From: Cephalopachus bancanus
Taxonomy: Eukaryota; Chordata; Mammalia; Primates; Tarsiidae
Reading direction: 5' to 3'
DNA length: 64,000 bases
Assembly (NCBI GenBank): GCA_027257055.1
Contig: JAPVLO010000074.1
Coordinates: 1,116,001-1,180,000, forward strand
The position numbers and the translations under genes are program-made. Under the pieces are notes generated by a model. That model worked only from the letters and a program-made list of their open reading frames with translations, was not told the DNA's origin and ran no database searches. Shown piece by piece: positions 58,074 to 64,000 of the stretch (the first letter of the stretch is position 1; each line of letters starts with the position of its first letter).

Positions 58074-61000
58074 GTGTTTGTTTTGTTTTATAACTTCAGG
58101 AACTAGACTGTAGTAAAGGTACACTCCTCTAGGAATGTAGTTAAGTGGAAAAAAAGCTTGACTAGAACACTTTGACTAGAATCTCTAGTTGTCAGAGATT
58201 TTGCTTTGCTGTTTTCTTCATTATGTAGCTCAGTATCCACTTTGCTCACACAATTGCTGCTGCATATAATTTAAAAATTTTTTTTTTCTTTTAGAGCTTG
58301 GAAAATGTATAAAGTCAGTAATCAAAATTCCTTCGGTAAATTAATCACCACATGACTCAAGTTATGCTGTAAGGTTAATACAAGAACCTAGATCCTGAGT
58401 GTTGACAGGTAGGTAATACATATAGACAAGAGGAATTGCACACAATCACCATGCAGCTCAAACAATTTTCATTTACTTATTTTCTTCAGTAAGTGAAAAT
58501 GACAACTATGAGTGAGCAAGCTAGCAAGGGGTAAGAAGGTCCCAGACTCCAGTCCTCTTCTCTCAGCCACCACTCACTCTCAGTTGCTTGCTCAGTGGTC
58601 TCTGTCTGCAGATGTCTCTACTCCAATGTGCACATGGGGTTGATGTCCGTAAGATCAGCCTGTAGCAATCTGCAAAAAGCTCAGCACACTCCAGAAAGAG
58701 GCACATCAGCACACTCTAGAAAGAGGCACAGCATAAGTGCTTGTTGCTTTCTGGCAGGCCAGGTTTTTACACTAATTGGGGAAACTACTGTCTTGGTGTG
58801 CCTTTTATTCTGCTGGCTCACAGCTATATCAGCCATATTCTGATGGGTGCATGTACGCATGTACGTGTGTGTGCATATATACACATAATTCCAAGCTATC
58901 TAGTTTTATAGATTTTCAAAATAATTTTAAACTAATACTACTAATCAAAATATTCTAAAATTTTTAATACTTTATTAAACATATTTATAACTTTAATAAA
59001 TAATAGTATTTAACTCTATTAGACGATAGCCATATGCTTGAAGGGGAAAAAAAAACATGTTTATAGCTGCACTTTCAGAAAGCATGTTTACAAACAAAGG
59101 ACCATTTCTAGTGACAAAACTTTACCACTTTCAAGCATAGCAAATATGTTAAAATTCATCCCTATTAAAATGTAAGAAAAGGCATCTTCACATAATTTCA
59201 TACACTCTGCTTAACTTAGTATATTACTTAATGGTTACGGGTCACACAATTTTATAAACACTAAATTCTAAAACAAAAAATCAAGATTTTAATGTGCCAT
59301 TTTTCCAACTTGTTTCTGCTATCATTTAGTGAATTTCAACCTATCTTTATAAAAATATCTTTGGAAAATCTGTCTGAAATATCACAGGATTTGTTTTTTT
59401 AACTTAGAATACAGTTTTTTTTTAAATTAAAAAAACATTTTTTGATGATTGGCATCCAATGACTTGCATTTGAGGACAGCAATATACCAGTGGTTTAAAG
59501 TGGGGGAGAGTATGAAAAAGAGGAGACAAAGCTTTGCAAAAAAAAAAAAAGCAAAATTGAACAAGGAGGGACATATAAAATGACATTTAAAATGCTTGTA
59601 AAATCAGAAAATGTATCATCTGTATTCTAGCATTCTTCTCAATAAAATACTCTAATTACACTAATAATTATCTTGCAACAGTTGGAATTTTTTTAAGGTA
59701 ATAGGCATGTCAGTTTTACACTTAAGGAAAAAAATCTGAAGCAGTTTCAAATGCCTCACATCAAAAAGCAAAATATAAATAAAGCAAACTATTTTTGATG
59801 TGCAGTAAAATATGCGATGAGTAAGGAGCATAAATACAGTTTAATTCTCAGCTCCCTAAAATCAGTATCTACAACTGGCTTATTATAAAAGAAATATTTT
59901 CAAAGTCAGAAAATAATTAGGTATAGAATAAAAAATGAAAAGTTATATATTTCTTGAGTTCATGTCACAAATAACCTAGGATAAAATTTGTCCTTGTGTG
60001 AAGCAAATATATTTCAAAATTACCTCTGCTATATACAAGACTCTAACTATACTCTTTGCGAAGCTGAAGTAAAACAGAAACACTTCTATGTTAATTCACT
60101 TTTTTAAAAAATGACTAAGTGGAGGTAGAACAAAGGCTAACCCAAAGTAATATGAGAATTTCTAATTTGGCTAATTACCTGCCATAGCTCCAGTGCCCTC
60201 TATAAATACTTTTGTTATGAAATTATAAAGTTTAAAAACGCTTTGTTCTCATTTTTAGAAATCTGATTATTTTTATCATAGTAAAAATTACTTGGGAGCA
60301 AAGATTGCATCTTTTATTCCAAATAAACCTCAAGCCTAATAAATTGCATGAAAGGTAGCTGATAAATCTTCCTCAGAAAGTGTCACACTTCACATAGGCT
60401 CAAATGCCATTGACCTGAGCAAGTTGCATGACGAAGTCTTCCACATAGACAAGAATAATTGCCTCCCAAGGGCAAGACAATTTACCACATTATGTCTTGT
60501 TCTTTCCTGATTTAACTTTTTATTCATTTTTGCCATGTGACATTTGCATTGGTTTTTTTGATAATGTGAGAAAAGGTGATTTTTTTGAAAACTTTTGAAC
60601 GTAAAGTGTTTTTATTCTATTCTGATATATCTATAATGGTTTGCTTATACAATGTGAGAGTGAAATAATCTTCCCTGAGAATATGAAAGATTTTATCTAA
60701 TGTCCTCATGCTTTCAATGGTGTTAATGAGTAGTGCCACGTTTTCTGATCCATAATTATCTGTGTATGGTCTGCATTTTAATCTAGCAGTGTTTAAATCA
60801 AGATTTTAGTCATTATCTCAAGTCTTTTGAAATTTCAAAATATTGTACTGTCTCATAGATCTTTTTTCAATCCTTGTTTTAGGTATCAACTTGCCCAGTT
60901 CCTTGGAGTACTCCAAATGCCAGTCACTGATAGGTCTCTTCTCTCAGGCTGATGACTTTCCATTGGCATGATACACTTATCTTCAGAGTTCTTCAAGTAT

Positions 61001-62039
61001 AGGACATTACTGAGATTGAGGAGGCTCATCTTTCAGCGAATTGACTTGAACTTTACACCTTGCAAGTCTATTTTCAGTATTCTATCTCTATTTGATCCTT
61101 TGCTATGATTCATGTTTCAGAGTTTTGTGCCTCAGGGTTTTTATTTATGAATAAAATAATCCTGCAAGGTCCAACAGGGTTAAAATAGCTTCAGTTGCAT
61201 AGCTTAGTAGTTTATTTTGTATGAGAAGGTTCTAGTAACTGTATATGTATTTTATATTTCTATTTTTCTTATATAGACTTTCAAAAAATTCTTTAATTTC
61301 AGCTTCATCATATTCTACTTTAGGGGTAGGTATTTGTCACCATTTCTGGAGTATTCTGAGAATCAGTGACATGAACCAGGTTGTTATGTCTCTTATCCAA
61401 CCCTTCCAATTCTTACATGACTTCTTAGCTTTTCTCTAGTGGGTAGAGTCAGTAACTACTTAGCCATCTGTTTCCAACTTCCAACGTTTTTAGAGATTAT
61501 TTTATTGTAGCTATTATAAATATTGTTTCTATTATAATATTATCTCCCTATTATTTTCTTCATCTTTCTGAAATAAAATTTGTAAATATTTTTAAATCCT
61601 GTGATGGAGGATCTGTCATTTTTTCCATGAATAAAATGATCATTTATAACACCATGTATTGACAATTTCATCTTGTCAACAGTGATTTTAATTATCTCAT
61701 TTATTATATGGCAAATTCCTCTTTATGGCTCTATTTATTTGTGCTCTTTCGTGTTTTAGTGTCATACCTTTTTAATATCATAGCTTATTAACATATTTTA
61801 ATATCTGGCAACATCCTCAAAGCAACTTTTGTTCACCCCTTCCAGAAAAGTTGAACTTCCAATAACATAACCCTATGAAATTGGGCTCTTAAATGTTTCT
61901 GAATAAAACTTAATTTTCAAACAAAATTGCCTATTTTCAGTATAGCATTAAGTATTTTTAAAAATATGTTTCCTTCTTCCCCTTTGATTCTTCCCATTCC
62001 TTGCCATCACTGCTTGCCGAATCTTATTATTTCTTTTAT
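58074..62039. other. AT-rich intergenic DNA, no gene recognised
   Basis: No exon-like frame or clear repeat. A 25-bp tandem duplication lies at 58681-58730. Confidence 0.45.
58681..58730. repeat. Tandem duplication of a 25-bp unit
   Basis: TCAGCACACT-C/T-CAGAAAG.. units at 58681-58705 and 58706-58730 differ at one base. Confidence 0.95.
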
Positions 62040-62405
62040 TCTTGTGTTATTCGTGCCAAAAGGCCTGTTCTATCAGAACATCTTTCATCACCACAAATCT
62101 TATTTCCATAAAGCCTCAAATGAGACTTCATCAATGAGCTTTTCCTAGGCTAATCTATTTAAAACTATAAATTCTCAAATGGCATTCACCCTACTTCCCT
62201 AATTTATTTTTTCTCAATTGCATTTCATATCATTTAAGGCAAATGTATATTAGTTTATATGCTTATTAACTGTCTTTTCCACTAAAATGAAAACTTTATG
62301 AAAACAGGCAGTTTGGCCTGTTTTATTCACTGTTGTAGCCACAGCATCTAAAAAGTATCTGAAAGATGGTGGATACTTAATACACACAAGTTGAATAAGT
62401 AACTC
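62040..62405 (+). mobile_element. L2 LINE 3' relic
   Basis: TATGAAAACAGGCAGTTTGG, then CTGTTTTATTCACTGTTGTAGCC, AGCATCTAAAAAGTATCTG and GTTGAATAAGTAA, in the order of the L2 3' end (GGCAGGGACCTTG ... GTTGAATGAATGAA). Confidence 0.75.
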
Positions 62406-63329
62406 TATGACTAAATAAAAGACTCCATTCTAATGGCTTCTATTCAACAGTGGTGCTTATTTTTTTTCTCATTTTTACATAAGTTTTCTCTTTTTATTCA
62501 GTTTCTGAATTTATAGACCCCAATTGCCTAGTGTTTTCTCACAACTGTGTAAGACCTAAAGTGAACAAGACAAGTTCATTTTCACTCTCAATAGCTTAAA
62601 TATCCTATTGAGATTCCTCACTACTTTTTTTAGTACCTCTTGAATCCACATTTGTCTACTAATCCCCCCACCTTCGTTCTACTTGAAACCATGGTTTTCT
62701 GCTATGCTATCTGCTATGTTGGCTTTCTAAGTTTTCTTTTCGCCTATTTCTCTTCTCTTAATTTTTTTTTTCCTGTTAGCAACAGAACATTTATATCACA
62801 GCACTCATCCACTCATAACTCTTTGCAGCTTGTTGGTGTCAACAGCAGCCATTTTTAAATATGTACAGTCTAGACTTGCTCTTCATGAATTAATTTTTCT
62901 AAGGTTATGAAGGTTTGTGATATGATGTGATCATAATACCATGATATATATTTATTGAACATTCACATTGCATCTTAATGACGTAGTGATTCACAGTTTG
63001 GCAGACCAATTTTAATGACACACAGTCCAAAAGCAAATAAAATATAAAAAAAAGAATAACCAGAAATGTGTAGTCAAATTCAGGCAAAAACAGACAGGTG
63101 CATCAACAAATGAATAAACAAAGAAACAAACCAAAACAAACAAAGGAACAAGCATACAAACAAAAACCTGATGATGTACTTGCCCTCGAAAATACCCATA
63201 CTCAAATAGAAATGCTAAAAAACAACAAACAAAATAGCATAAACAAAAACAAAAAGAGCTCCGTCTGTGGCCATTTCTGGAACCTCGGGTTCCTTTCCTT
63301 TTCTGTTTGTTTGTTTGTTTGTTTTGCTG
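62406..63329. other. No gene recognised; A-rich segment at 63100-63260
   Basis: 63100-63260 is AAAC-rich and 63303-63324 is a TTTG run. Both lie just before the GC-richer segment and might be parts of one unrecognised retroelement. Confidence 0.4.
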
Positions 63330-64000
63330 GTGAGTCCCAAGCATCACCTCTGCTTTTGACTGCCGCTGCGGTAGGGTGCAGGCATGGGTCTCCAGCTCCT
63401 TTCCTCCACATTCAGCGCAGGTAGATCGGGTTGCTTTTAGAGGCCCGGTGGACTGCTATGGGAGGAGGGTGAATCAAATCAGGACTCACCTCTACTTGTC
63501 TGCTCCTGCTAATGCTGCAAAGTCTCCCACTAGGATCGGACATATCCATGCCTGGTCCAGCATGGAGCATCTGTGGGACATCTGTCTCTCTGTGCCCACT
63601 CCTGAAGTTTCCTCTCTGGACCAGCAATGGTGGATCCCAGAGGGGTGCATAGATTGCCTCAGGGTCTTACAGAGTTGGGCAGGCCAACACCGGTCTCTGC
63701 CCAGTCCGGGGCCAGATAAGATGGCGGAGGTCGGCATCTTTTTGTCTGCAGCAGGGCTCAGCTACAGATTTCCTCCACGTGCCTTCTCCATGGTTTCCAC
63801 TGCCAGTGCCTGACCTGCTGCCGCAGGTGGTGACATGGGCCAGGTGCCAGGTGCTGAGGAGCAGCTGACCTCTGCTGCCTCCTCCCGAGAGATCCCTGAG
63901 AATGGCAGACGATCCTGTGTCCTGAGGGCTCCCATCTCACAGCAGTGTTGAGTTGCAGCTGCCTCCTTAGGGAAGCCTCGGGTGCTTGATCCCGAGTCTC
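63330..64000. other. GC-richer, CpG-containing segment of uncertain identity
   Basis: In contrast to its surroundings this stretch is GC-rich and contains many CpGs. It has a YY1-type AAGATGGCGG motif at 63719-63728. A 145-codon open frame (63376-63813) and several opposite-strand frames have no domain I recognise. It could be the 5' UTR of an L1 that runs beyond the window (many L1s begin near a YY1 site), another retroelement, or a true CpG-rich promoter/exon. Confidence 0.45.

Noticed and set aside
63376..63813. 145-codon open frame
   Set aside because: GC-rich DNA favours chance frames, opposite-strand frames are equally long, and no domain is recognisable.

Overview
The window is AT-rich, repeat-dense mammalian DNA from a primate. 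It carries at least a dozen dimeric 7SL-derived Alu elements, many L1 pieces, MIR/L2 relics, a Tigger-type DNA transposon and several endogenous retroviral LTRs. Most Alus share a non-human consensus: no C in the usual CTCACGCC, a CTACAATAAATC linker, and a GCGGG/CCCGC stem around the B box. That points to a lineage-specific subfamily in a non-anthropoid primate. A tarsier-like genome is my best guess, but the sequence alone does not prove the species. I found no host protein-coding exon, tRNA, rRNA, CRISPR array or bacterial feature; the short open frames are repeat remnants or chance.

Layout. 0-15 kb: isolated Alus, a 5'-truncated L1 (2.9-3.9 kb), an ancient LTR (5.6-6.3 kb), an L1 with a 5' inversion (8.3-9.7 kb) and a MIR. 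14.6-20.3 kb: a three-layer nest, with an Alu inside a near full-length L1 inside an ancient L1. 20.3-27.1 kb: six Alus, a MaLR-type LTR and an ORF1-only L1/HAL1-like element. 27.7-32.9 kb: a betaretrovirus-like provirus inserted in the sense direction into what looks like an older antisense LTR. 33-47 kb: sparse old repeats, a chimeric Alu with locally copied filler and an antisense L1 with clear target-site duplications. 47-47.7 kb: a class I LTR with internal repeats. 51.8-56.0 kb: a second inverted L1 hosting an Alu, a 205-bp compound microsatellite and a tiny L1 3' fragment. 56.6-58.1 kb: a Tigger element split by an Alu. 63.3-64.0 kb: a GC-richer, CpG-bearing segment of uncertain identity.

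The provirus (28216-32450) is the centrepiece. It has two 253-bp LTRs (5 differences), a perfect 6-bp target duplication, a primer-binding site resembling tRNA-Ile, and a polypurine tract. It keeps partial gag (matrix and N-terminal capsid), the RNase H tail plus integrase, and env reduced to its leader and transmembrane part. Nucleocapsid, protease, reverse transcriptase and surface subunit are absent, so it cannot be autonomous. Its leader carries eleven tandem 28-bp units, each predicted to fold into a small GNRA-capped hairpin. This is the most unusual signal in the window.
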